Of a DNA stretch of 35,247 nucleotides, positions 8,181 to 15,681 are shown one piece after another. How positions within the stretch are numbered: position 1 is the first letter of the stretch; every line of letters begins with the position of its first letter. The notes below the pieces were generated by a model. It worked only from the letters and a program-made list of their open reading frames with translations, was not told where the DNA came from and did no database searches. Location of the stretch: contig VGUP01000011.1 of assembly GCA_016874175.1 (NCBI GenBank), positions 1-35,247 on the forward strand, read 5' to 3'. Origin of the DNA: Gammaproteobacteria bacterium. Lineage in GTDB: Bacteria > Pseudomonadota > Gammaproteobacteria > Steroidobacterales > Steroidobacteraceae. Position numbers and translations under genes: made by a program.

Positions 8181-9223
8181 AATTTTCGGCAGGAAAATTT
8201 TGGGGCATGCGCCGCATGGCCGATCCGTCCGGCCGCTTCAAGATGACGGCAGTCGATCAGCGGCCGCCCATCAAAAATCCGATCAAGGCCAAGCGTGGTA
8301 CCAGCGAAGCGCCTTGGGAGGATGTGGCGTCATTCAAAGAGATGCTGATCGAAGAGCTGCAGGGCGAGTCCTCGGCAATGCTGCTAGATCCGCACTATGC
8401 CTATCCGCGCGGCGTCACCAAATTGCAGGCATCGCGAGGTTTGATCGTCACGCTCGAAGATTCCCTTTTCCGCGAGACGCCCGCTGGGCGATTTTCATCG
8501 GCGATCGATGACTGGTCGGTAGAGAAGATCAAGCGTATTGGTGGTGATGCGGTGAAGGTGCTTACTTGGTATCGCCCCGATGCCGACCCCGCCGTGTGTC
8601 AGGCACAGCAAGATTTCACGCAGCGTATCGGCGAAGCCTGCGCACGCTACGACATCCCATTCGTCTTCGAACTTCTGGTTTATCCGCTCGCCGCCGATCA
8701 GGAGCAGACGCGCGATTACGTCGAGATGAAGAGTAAGCATCCGCAGTTGGTGTTGGACAGCGTACGCACGTTTGCCGAGCCGAAATTCGGTGTCGATCTC
8801 TTCAAGCTCGAGAGTCCGCTCGCCGCGGCCGATGTGCCCGGTGTGGGCGCGCCCGGTTGGGAAGAGGCGCAGCGCTGGTTCGACGCTTTGGGTGCAGCCG
8901 CAGGCAGGCCGTGGGTGATGTTGTCGGCGGGTGCCGGCATGGATGAGTTCCATCGTATTCTCACTCATGCCTATCGCGCAGGAGCTTCGGGGTATCTCGC
9001 TGGCAGAGCGATTTGGTCCAAGGCCTTCGCACATTTTCCCGATTGGGAGGCGATCCGCGGTGGTCTGCGCGGCGAGGCCTGCGATTACATGCGTGCACTC
9101 AACGCGCTGACTGATTCGTCAGCCTCATCATGGTCCGCGCACTCGTGCTACGGCCCGGCTGGCGCCAGGGTTGAACCGGCGGATGCAAGCTTCCGTCATG
9201 TTTATCAAGGATTCGGAGACTGA
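8177..9223 (+). CDS. LacD/YihT-like class I aldolase, probable 6-deoxy-6-sulfofructose-1-phosphate aldolase
   Basis: The 348-residue (alpha/beta)8 aldolase of the tagatose-1,6-bisphosphate aldolase (LacD) family includes FKMTAVDQRP near residue 21, SAMLLDPHYAYP near 66 and the Schiff-base motif GVDLFKLESPL with Lys210. LSAGAGMDEF and ASGYLAGRAIW match the phosphate-binding end also seen in YihT. It is longer than E. coli YihT (292 residues), mainly through N- and C-terminal additions. In this operon it should split sulfofructose-1-phosphate into dihydroxyacetone phosphate and sulfolactaldehyde. The gene overlaps the kinase by ATGA and ends two bases before the isomerase start. A role in ordinary tagatose metabolism is possible but less likely beside SuyAB. 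Confidence 0.83.
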   Translation: MKFSAGKFWGMRRMADPSGRFKMTAVDQRPPIKNPIKAKRGTSEAPWEDVASFKEMLIEELQGESSAMLLDPHYAYPRGVTKLQASRGLIVTLEDSLFRETPAGRFSSAIDDWSVEKIKRIGGDAVKVLTWYRPDADPAVCQAQQDFTQRIGEACARYDIPFVFELLVYPLAADQEQTRDYVEMKSKHPQLVLDSVRTFAEPKFGVDLFKLESPLAAADVPGVGAPGWEEAQRWFDALGAAAGRPWVMLSAGAGMDEFHRILTHAYRAGASGYLAGRAIWSKAFAHFPDWEAIRGGLRGEACDYMRALNALTDSSASSWSAHSCYGPAGARVEPADASFRHVYQGFGD

Positions 9224-9225
9224 AT

Positions 9226-10653
9226 ATGTTGACCTACGGCGTTGCGGCGCTGGCGCGCCCTACTTTTGATGTTCCGTTTGCAGAAGACATGAAAAATCGT
9301 GCATTCGCCGCGCTCGAGGCTGCGGGTATTCGTACCGTGGGCCCACGTACGCTGCTTTTTGATCGCGATGCGGCCGAACGCGCGATAGCCGAGATCAACG
9401 CCGCAGGGCCCATCGATCTGCTGCTGATTTTGCAGGTAACGTTCACCGATGCGACCATGACGGTGAAGCTCGCGCGTGAGGCGCGTACACCGCTCGCGAT
9501 CTGGGCGGTGCCCGAGCCGCGTATCGGTGGGCGTTTGCGCCTCAACGCCTACTGCGGGCTCAACCTCGCAGCACACGCCCTCGGCCGAGCGGGGGTAGCG
9601 CACGGTTCGCTCTATGCCGATCCGTCTGCGCCGCAGCTTGCGGATTCTCTGCGCGCCTTGGCGCGATCCTATTCGTTGCCTGCATCGTCGCTGCAGGAAT
9701 CAGCATCAGCCTTGGCAGATTTCGATATCGATCGCCGCCGCAGTGCGGAGCAGGCTGCGGAGCGCGTGCTCGGTGGTCTCGCCGATTCGCGTATCACGGT
9801 GGTCGGCAAGCATCCAGATGGTTTTGATACCTGCGAATTCGATCCCGAGCTTCTCGCCCGACTAGCGCGTATCAAGGTGGACCATGTGACGCTGAACGAG
9901 CTCTTCGATCGTGCGCGGGCGACCGATGCGGGTCGAGTCGCGGCGGTCAAAGATCGCACCGAGGCGCAAGTTGCGGGTCTCGGCGAAGTCGATCCCGAAC
10001 AGCTCGATCGATCTTTCCGTGTGTTTTGTGCGCTCGAAGATGTTCATCGCGATACCGGCGCTCGCGGGCTGGCGGTGCGCTGCTGGCCAGAGATGTTCAC
10101 CGAATATGGTTGTGCAGCCTGTGGGCCGATGGCGATGATGAACCAAAAGAAAGTGCCGTCGGCTTGCGAGGCCGACGTGAATGGTTCGGTCACGCAACTC
10201 ATGTTGCAGGAACTTGCCGGCGAGCCCGCATGGATGGCGGACCTCGTCGACATCACGGCCGCCGACGATACGGCGGTGCTTTGGCATTGTGGACTCGCAC
10301 CGCTATCGATGTGTGATCCCGAGTTCAAACCTGAGGCCACCATCCACACCAATCGTCGGATGCCGCTGCTTCATCAGTTTCCGATCAAGCCGGGTCGTAT
10401 CACCCTTGCACGTCTGTCACGCTCGCGCAACGAGCTCAAGCTGGTGATCGCAGGCGCGGAAGTGGTACGCGCACCGATGGCGTTCACCGGTTGCTCGGGT
10501 ACGGTGCGCTTCGATCGTTCGGCAGCCGAGGTGAGCGCGCGCATTCTCGATGAGGCTTTGGAGCATCATTTTGCGCTGGCCTATGGTGATTATCGCGATG
10601 CGCTGCGCGCGCTGGCCGCACGCTGGAACGTGCCGGTGCTCGAACTCGCATGA
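9226..10653 (+). CDS. L-fucose/L-arabinose isomerase-fold protein, probable sulfoquinovose isomerase
   Basis: The 475-residue protein has the two-part organisation of fucose/arabinose isomerases. An N-terminal alpha/beta region contains LLLILQVTFTDATM and IWAVPEPRIGGRL. The C-terminal metal-binding part contains CWPEMFTEYGCAACGPMAMM (Glu289) and ACEADVNGSVTQLM (Glu315, Asp317). His354 (LWHCGLAP) and His383 (LLHQFPIKPG) are possible further ligands. It sits between aldolase and GH31 in a fully overlapping operon. An aldose-ketose isomerase is exactly the step missing between SQ and sulfofructose. E. coli uses the unrelated YihS (AGE fold); fucose-isomerase-type SQ isomerases (SqvD) have been described in Firmicutes. 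Substrate is inferred, fold is seen. Confidence 0.75.
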   Translation: MLTYGVAALARPTFDVPFAEDMKNRAFAALEAAGIRTVGPRTLLFDRDAAERAIAEINAAGPIDLLLILQVTFTDATMTVKLAREARTPLAIWAVPEPRIGGRLRLNAYCGLNLAAHALGRAGVAHGSLYADPSAPQLADSLRALARSYSLPASSLQESASALADFDIDRRRSAEQAAERVLGGLADSRITVVGKHPDGFDTCEFDPELLARLARIKVDHVTLNELFDRARATDAGRVAAVKDRTEAQVAGLGEVDPEQLDRSFRVFCALEDVHRDTGARGLAVRCWPEMFTEYGCAACGPMAMMNQKKVPSACEADVNGSVTQLMLQELAGEPAWMADLVDITAADDTAVLWHCGLAPLSMCDPEFKPEATIHTNRRMPLLHQFPIKPGRITLARLSRSRNELKLVIAGAEVVRAPMAFTGCSGTVRFDRSAAEVSARILDEALEHHFALAYGDYRDALRALAARWNVPVLELA

Positions 10654-12680
10654 GCTCGGCACTCGATCCATACGTTCCCAATTGGGGGCGCATGGCCGCA
10701 GCGCAAGTCGCTGGCGAACTCGTTTTGCAAGACAACGTGCTGCACCTGCCGACCTCGCTCGGCAGTTTGCGACTGTCATTGCACGAGTTCGGTTTGCGCT
10801 TGCGCAGTGGCGGCGATGTTCGCGACTACGGAATTCTTTGTGGAGATCTTGAGCCGCTGCCGCTCACGCTGGACTTTCTCGGCAGCGGCGACCAATCCCA
10901 ATCGAGACTGCACGCGCGAACGGCGACGGGTGAAGAGCTGCTCGTCAGCATCGGCCATGCGCCGTTCAGTTTCGCGCTGTACCGTAATGGTCGTTGCGTG
11001 CAGGAGTCTCCGCGCGATGGGCACTTCGTGCGGCATTTTCGTTTGCCGCCGCTCGCGCGTCACGATGATCGCTGGCTGTTGACGCTGGAGCTCGGTCCGT
11101 CGACGCCGGTGTATGGTCTCGGCGAAAAATCGGGCCGCCTCGACAAGCGTGGCCAATTGCTGCGGTCCTACAATCGGGACGCACTCGGTCTCAATGCCGA
11201 GTCGAGCTACAAAAACATTCCCTACGCCTGGAGCCCAGATGGTTGGGGCGCTTTTGTCCACACCCCCGCGCCGGTGACGCATGGGGTGGGCTATGGTCCG
11301 TGGTCGCAGCGAGCCTATGTACTCGTCATCGAAGATCCCGAGCTCGACGTATTTCTTTTGACGGCTGCAGACGGTGCTGCACAACTCGCGCAATACACGA
11401 CACTTACCGGACGGGCGCCGGTACCTCCCGCATGGAGTCTGGGCGTCATTCTGTCGAAGGCCTACTACAAAGATTCTGCGGAGATTCTCGCGGTGGCTCG
11501 CGAAGTATGCGAGCGCGGCATGCCTTGCGAGGTCATCACCTTTGACGGCCGCGCCTGGCAGGACACTGACACGCGCTTTGCCTTCGAGTGGTGCCCCAAG
11601 CGCTATCCCGATCCGCGCCCCACCGTGGAGGCCCTGCGGGCGATGGGGTTGCGGATTTGCGTATGGGAGTACCCGCTGATCTCGGTGAAGAACCCCTTGT
11701 TCGCGGAGCTCGCGAGCAAGGGTTGGTTGCTGCGGGACGCACGCACCGGTGAGGCGTATCGCTATGCCTGGGATCCGGAACCCTTCGGCGCCGTGCTCAC
11801 CCAGTTGCCCGAGTCGGGCCTGCTCGATTTCACTCATCCCGAAGCCTATGCGTGGTGGCGCGATCAGCACCGTGCGCTCTTCGAGCTTGGCGTCGACATG
11901 ATCAAAGCCGACTTCGGTGAACAGATCGAAGAGCACATGTTGGCGAGCGACGGCTCGCGGGGCGATGCGCTGCACAATATCTATGCGCTGCTCTACAACC
12001 GCTGCGTCTACGAGGCTGCTCAAAGATTTGCACGTGATGGGGCATTTTTGTTCAGTCGGGCGGGTTGGTCGGGCTCGCAGCGCTATCCGTCGCAGTGGGG
12101 CGGCGATCCACAGGCCGACTGGGGCGGTTTGGCAGGCAATCTGCGCAGTGGGCTCTCTTGGGGGCTGACGGGCGCGCCGTTTTATGCGACTGATGTCGGC
12201 GGCTTCTACGGTGATCAGCGCGATCCAGTGCTTTATGTGCGCTGGCTGCAGGCGGCTATTTTTTCAGCGCATTTGCGGCTGCACGGCATTGGCCCGCGCG
12301 AACCTTGGAGTTACGGTCCCGAGGCTGAGCGGCTGGCGATGCAGGCCTTGGCGTTACGTGAGCGTCTTCGACCCTACCTGCAGGGCGTCGTCGAAGAATC
12401 GAGTCGCAACGGTCTGCCGGTGCAGCGCCCGATGGTACTGGCCTGCCCCGAGGATCGCTCAGCCTGGGCCTTCGAGGATCAGTTTTTCTTTGGCGAGCGG
12501 CTGCTGGTCGCCCCCTGCCTCGAGCCCTCGGGCCAAGTCACGGTCTATTTGCCGGCGGGCGAGTGGGTCTGGCTCGATAACGGCCAGCGAATCGAGGGTG
12601 GGCGCAGTCATACGCTCACCCTGCCGCTCGACCGGATCGCCGTGTTCACGCGTTCGGGCAACGGTATCCCGGGGTTCTGA
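10650..12680 (+). CDS. GH31 family alpha-glycosidase, probable sulfoquinovosidase
   Basis: The 676-residue protein has an N-terminal beta-sandwich (GPSTPVYGLGEKSGRLDKRG, residues about 150-170) and a GH31 (beta/alpha)8 barrel. The nucleophile is Asp421 in DMIKADFGEQ and the acid/base is Asp486 in SQWGGDPQADW. The C-terminal beta domains end in FTRSGNGIPGF. Overall order resembles the YicI alpha-xylosidase branch. However, the subsite loop at 299-310 reads DGRAWQDTDTRF, whereas YicI-type xylosidases have an FDCFWMKEF-like sequence there, so the -1 pocket differs and gains Arg301. No signal peptide, so it acts on imported glycosides in the cytoplasm. The start overlaps the isomerase stop (ATGA). 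In context it should release SQ from sulfoquinovosylglycerol; an alpha-xylosidase or alpha-glucosidase cannot be excluded. Confidence 0.78.
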   Translation: MSSALDPYVPNWGRMAAAQVAGELVLQDNVLHLPTSLGSLRLSLHEFGLRLRSGGDVRDYGILCGDLEPLPLTLDFLGSGDQSQSRLHARTATGEELLVSIGHAPFSFALYRNGRCVQESPRDGHFVRHFRLPPLARHDDRWLLTLELGPSTPVYGLGEKSGRLDKRGQLLRSYNRDALGLNAESSYKNIPYAWSPDGWGAFVHTPAPVTHGVGYGPWSQRAYVLVIEDPELDVFLLTAADGAAQLAQYTTLTGRAPVPPAWSLGVILSKAYYKDSAEILAVAREVCERGMPCEVITFDGRAWQDTDTRFAFEWCPKRYPDPRPTVEALRAMGLRICVWEYPLISVKNPLFAELASKGWLLRDARTGEAYRYAWDPEPFGAVLTQLPESGLLDFTHPEAYAWWRDQHRALFELGVDMIKADFGEQIEEHMLASDGSRGDALHNIYALLYNRCVYEAAQRFARDGAFLFSRAGWSGSQRYPSQWGGDPQADWGGLAGNLRSGLSWGLTGAPFYATDVGGFYGDQRDPVLYVRWLQAAIFSAHLRLHGIGPREPWSYGPEAERLAMQALALRERLRPYLQGVVEESSRNGLPVQRPMVLACPEDRSAWAFEDQFFFGERLLVAPCLEPSGQVTVYLPAGEWVWLDNGQRIEGGRSHTLTLPLDRIAVFTRSGNGIPGF

Positions 12681-12718
12681 GGCCGCTGGCTGTTGCGCCG
12701 GCGCGTCAGTCTTTTAAG

Positions 12719-12737
12719 GTTGTATATAAGAGTTGTA
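12719..12737 (+). promoter_or_regulatory. Second copy of the putative GntR operator, upstream of the TonB receptor gene
   Basis: Bases 12723-12737 read TATATAAGAGTTGTA, matching 13 of 15 positions of the minus-strand motif in the suyA-gntR gap. The palindrome is imperfect here (TTGTATATAAGA against TCTTATATAAGA, 10 of 12). It lies 58 bases before the receptor ATG in the 114-base gap after the GH31 gene. Its presence suggests that receptor and transporter genes have their own promoter under the same regulator. Confidence 0.55.
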
Positions 12738-12794
12738 AGACATATTTAGGTTTGTTAGCGTCATCTCACTGACCGAATAAAAGGGGACTGAAAG

Positions 12795-15092
12795 ATGTCG
12801 ATGAGCAAGAAAATCGTCGCAAGTGCCGTGGCTGCCGCCTGTGTCGCCATGGTCCCGCAGGCCGTCGTCGCACAAGACTCGGGCGAGGGCCGCCTCGATG
12901 AAATCGTCGTGACCGCGCAGAAGCGCGAACAGCGATTGCAGGATGTGCCTATTGCCGTTTCCGTGGTCAGCGGCGCACTCGCCGAGGCCTCGGGCAGCTT
13001 CAATATCGAAGCGCTGAAGACGCTCGTGCCCTCGCTGAACATCCGCAAGACCAATACCTCGCTCAACCAATCCTTGTTCTTGCGCGGCGTGGGCACCATC
13101 AACTTCGCGATCGCCGCTCAGCCGAGCGTGGCTACGGTGCTTGATGGTGTGGTGTTGTCGTCAGCGGGTGAAGCCTTCGGCGATCTCTACGACATCGAGC
13201 GCATCGAAGTGTTGCGTGGCCCCCAGGGCACGCTGTTCGGCAAGAATGCTTCCGCCGGCGTGGTCAACATTGTGTCCAAGCGCCCCGGCGATACCACGGG
13301 CGGCTACATCGATGTCGGCTGGTACGAAGACAACGAGTTGCGCGTGAAGGGCGCGATCGACATGCCGATCTCTGACACGGTCCGTTCGCGCACCACCGTG
13401 ACCTACGGCAAATTCGACGGCTATATCAGCAATATCTCGACCACTGCCGCGGGTGGCGACCTGAACGGCTATGACCGCAAGGGTATCCGCACGGTGTGGG
13501 AAATCGGCAGTGAAGGAAATCTTTGGACCTTCAGTGGCGACTATCGCAAGTCGGACGACAACTGCTGCGTCGAGATCATCGGCAATGCGCCGACTGGCGC
13601 AAACGCCGCAGCCTACACCTCGCTCTATAGCGGTATCGTGCTGCAGGGTGACAAGACGCGGCAGGTCAAGCAGGACCTGCAGATGCGCTCGACCGAAGAG
13701 GCCTGGGGTCTCTCGTTGCAGGGAGATATCGATACCGCCTTGGGATCTTTGACCAGCATCACGGCGTATCGCACCTGGGATGCGACCGAATATCGCGAAG
13801 GCGACTGGATCGATCAGGCGGCGCCCTATGTCGGTAATGCCTTCGCGCAGCTGCATGACTTCGGGCCGCAGACCACCAAGACTTTCTCGCAGGAGCTCCG
13901 TCTTGCCTCGAGTGGCGATGGCGCATTCAATTATGTTGCGGGTGTTTATTACTCCAACACCGAGTCAGAGCGTTTCTTCCAGCGCAACATCTTCAACTGC
14001 ACTGCGAGCACGTTGGCGATCGACGCCACCGGACAGCGCCCGTGCCGCGCGGGCTCATCGACCTACGTCAGCACCTTCTCGAACGCGACCTTCGGTGCAG
14101 ACTTCAAAAATACTGCGGTCTTTGCCGACGGTACCTGGAACGTCACCGACAGTCTGCGTTTGATCGGCGGTGCGCGCTGGACGCAGGACAAGCTGAGCTA
14201 CTTCCACAACCGCGTACCCACACCGTTCGCGGGCCAGCCCGGCATTCGTACCGACCTCTCGGGCTTCAAGGGCAGCAACGACTCCGACAATGTGTCGGGT
14301 CGCGCGGGGCTGCAGTACGACCTCAATGACGACGTGATGGTCTATGCCTCTTATGCGCGTGGCTACAAGGGTCCGGCGTACAACGTGTTTTTCAACATGA
14401 CCGTGAACAACACGCCAGTCATCGAGGCCGAGACGGCGGATTCGTACGAGCTGGGTCTGAAGAGCACGCTGCTCGATGGTCGTATGCTCGTCAACGCCGC
14501 GGTATTCGACGCCAAGTACGACGACTTCCAAGCCAACAATTTCCTGTTTCTCAACGGCACGCTGATCACCACACTCACCAACGCGGGTAAGGTCTCATCG
14601 AAGGGCTTCGAGCTCGACGTTCAGGCGCGTCCCAACGACATGCTGACGTTTGGTGCAGGCGTTGCCTACACGGACGCAAAGGTCGACAACTTCTTCACGC
14701 CGCCCGGTCAGAACTCGACCGTTCGCGCGGGGACTTCGCTGCCGCTTGCGCCGGAGTGGAAGGCTTCGCTCAATGGCGATCTGAATATTCCGATGGGCTC
14801 GTACACGGTGGTGCCGAGCATGGTGATGTCGTACCAAGGTACGAGCTTCGCCGATCTCAACGAGCCGGCGGCACTGCGCATCCCTGGTTACACCACGGTC
14901 GATCTCACGATCGCTGTGCGTGACGAGAGCGATCGCTTCCGTATTGCGCTAGTCGGGCGCAATCTTGCAGACAAGTCGTTCACGGTTCTCAAGACCGGTG
15001 GTGGCCCCGGTGGTGCGCCGCGTCTGCAGATCCCGCGCGATGCCGAGCGCTACTTCGGAATTCAGGCGCGCTTCAATTTCGGAGCAAAGTAA
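12795..15092 (+). CDS. TonB-dependent outer-membrane receptor
   Basis: The 765-residue protein starts with a Sec signal peptide (SKKIVASAVAAACVAM, cleavage after about VVAQ). A TonB box/plug entry DEIVVTAQKREQRLQDVPIA and plug core VLRGPQGTLFGKNASAGVVN follow. The remainder is a beta-barrel ending in YFGIQARFNFGAK. Such receptors take up substrates too large or too rare for porins, using energy from TonB-ExbBD (not in the window). It stands between the SQ operon and TRAP transporter genes and carries the same operator-like motif upstream. A sulfolipid-derived glycoside such as sulfoquinovosylglycerol is the inferred cargo. A GGGACTGAAAG region precedes the start ATG. Family certain, substrate inferred. 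Confidence 0.9.
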   Translation: MSMSKKIVASAVAAACVAMVPQAVVAQDSGEGRLDEIVVTAQKREQRLQDVPIAVSVVSGALAEASGSFNIEALKTLVPSLNIRKTNTSLNQSLFLRGVGTINFAIAAQPSVATVLDGVVLSSAGEAFGDLYDIERIEVLRGPQGTLFGKNASAGVVNIVSKRPGDTTGGYIDVGWYEDNELRVKGAIDMPISDTVRSRTTVTYGKFDGYISNISTTAAGGDLNGYDRKGIRTVWEIGSEGNLWTFSGDYRKSDDNCCVEIIGNAPTGANAAAYTSLYSGIVLQGDKTRQVKQDLQMRSTEEAWGLSLQGDIDTALGSLTSITAYRTWDATEYREGDWIDQAAPYVGNAFAQLHDFGPQTTKTFSQELRLASSGDGAFNYVAGVYYSNTESERFFQRNIFNCTASTLAIDATGQRPCRAGSSTYVSTFSNATFGADFKNTAVFADGTWNVTDSLRLIGGARWTQDKLSYFHNRVPTPFAGQPGIRTDLSGFKGSNDSDNVSGRAGLQYDLNDDVMVYASYARGYKGPAYNVFFNMTVNNTPVIEAETADSYELGLKSTLLDGRMLVNAAVFDAKYDDFQANNFLFLNGTLITTLTNAGKVSSKGFELDVQARPNDMLTFGAGVAYTDAKVDNFFTPPGQNSTVRAGTSLPLAPEWKASLNGDLNIPMGSYTVVPSMVMSYQGTSFADLNEPAALRIPGYTTVDLTIAVRDESDRFRIALVGRNLADKSFTVLKTGGGPGGAPRLQIPRDAERYFGIQARFNFGAK

Positions 15093-15101
15093 ACTCGGCG
15101 C

Positions 15102-15665
15102 GTGATCGACGCCCTCTCCGCCGCGCTGCGCGGCTTGGCCAAAGTGAATGCCCCCATCGCAAGATGGGGGCTTTCCTTTTCTGCGATCCTGCTCGCTTTG
15201 ATGCTGACGGTCGCGCTCGCGCAAATTCTCTCGCGCGTGCTCTTCAACCATACGCTCGATTGGGCTGAAGAGGCGGTGCGCATGGCGCTGGTGTGGTCGG
15301 CGCTGCTCGCTGCACCGATCGGTTATCGCGCGGCGGGTCATGTGGCGATCACCGCCTTCATCGAGGGTCTTTCGATGCGTACGCTCTGCGTCACGGGCGT
15401 CATCGTCAATTCATTGGTTGCCTGGATCTGCAGCGTATTCCTGCTCGAGAGCTTCGATTTCGTTGCGCGGGGCAGCACGATCGTGTCGACCGGACTCGGT
15501 ATCCAAATGGCGTTCGTTTATTTGATTGTGCCGGTGGCGCTACTCGCTTTGCTGCTGGTGGCGAGCGAGGCGATCCTTCGCCTGCTGCGCGCGCTGTGCG
15601 CTGACGACCCGGAGCTGCTGTTGGTGGGCGTCGTCCCTGTTTTGCAGCGCGACGACCAAACCTGA
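15102..15665 (+). CDS. dctQ: TRAP transporter small membrane subunit (DctQ type)
   Basis: The 187-residue protein has four hydrophobic helices and the DctQ landmarks LSRVLFNHTLDWAEEAVRMA, LVWSALLAAPIGYRAAGHVA and a C-terminal charged tail. DctQ pairs with DctM to form the membrane part of a sodium-driven importer. The start is GTG at 15102, nine bases after the receptor stop. Starting further downstream would remove the first helix. The first 25 codons contain a terminator-like hairpin (15150-15171), which may reduce transcription into the TRAP genes relative to the receptor. The stop is 16 bases before the dctM start. Confidence 0.85.
   Translation: MIDALSAALRGLAKVNAPIARWGLSFSAILLALMLTVALAQILSRVLFNHTLDWAEEAVRMALVWSALLAAPIGYRAAGHVAITAFIEGLSMRTLCVTGVIVNSLVAWICSVFLLESFDFVARGSTIVSTGLGIQMAFVYLIVPVALLALLLVASEAILRLLRALCADDPELLLVGVVPVLQRDDQT
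15150..15182 (+). terminator. Terminator-like hairpin inside the start of dctQ (possible attenuator)
   Basis: GCCCCCATC (15150-15158), the tetraloop GCAA and GATGGGGGC (15163-15171) form a perfect 9-bp GC-rich stem. A T-rich run TTTCCTTTT follows. This is the full signature of an intrinsic terminator, 58 bases after the TonB receptor stop but within the dctQ coding frame. Partial termination here would give more receptor than TRAP mRNA; ribosomes translating dctQ would oppose folding. Confidence 0.6.
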
Positions 15666-15681
15666 GTCAGGAAAGCCCAGC

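Noticed and set aside
10776-12023. A 415-codon open frame on the minus strand
   Set aside because: It lies entirely antisense to the GH31 gene, whose motifs are clear; the minus-strand translation has no recognisable domain and odd composition. It is a GC-rich shadow frame.
10650-12680. Simple annotation as alpha-xylosidase YicI
   Set aside because: The catalytic contexts are similar, but the substrate loop at residues 299-310 differs and there are no xylose genes; operon context favours a sulfoquinovosidase.
12695-12716. Terminator after the GH31 gene (GCGCCGGCGC followed by T-rich sequence)
   Set aside because: The palindrome has no room for a loop and only a weak stem can form before CTTTT; not convincing.
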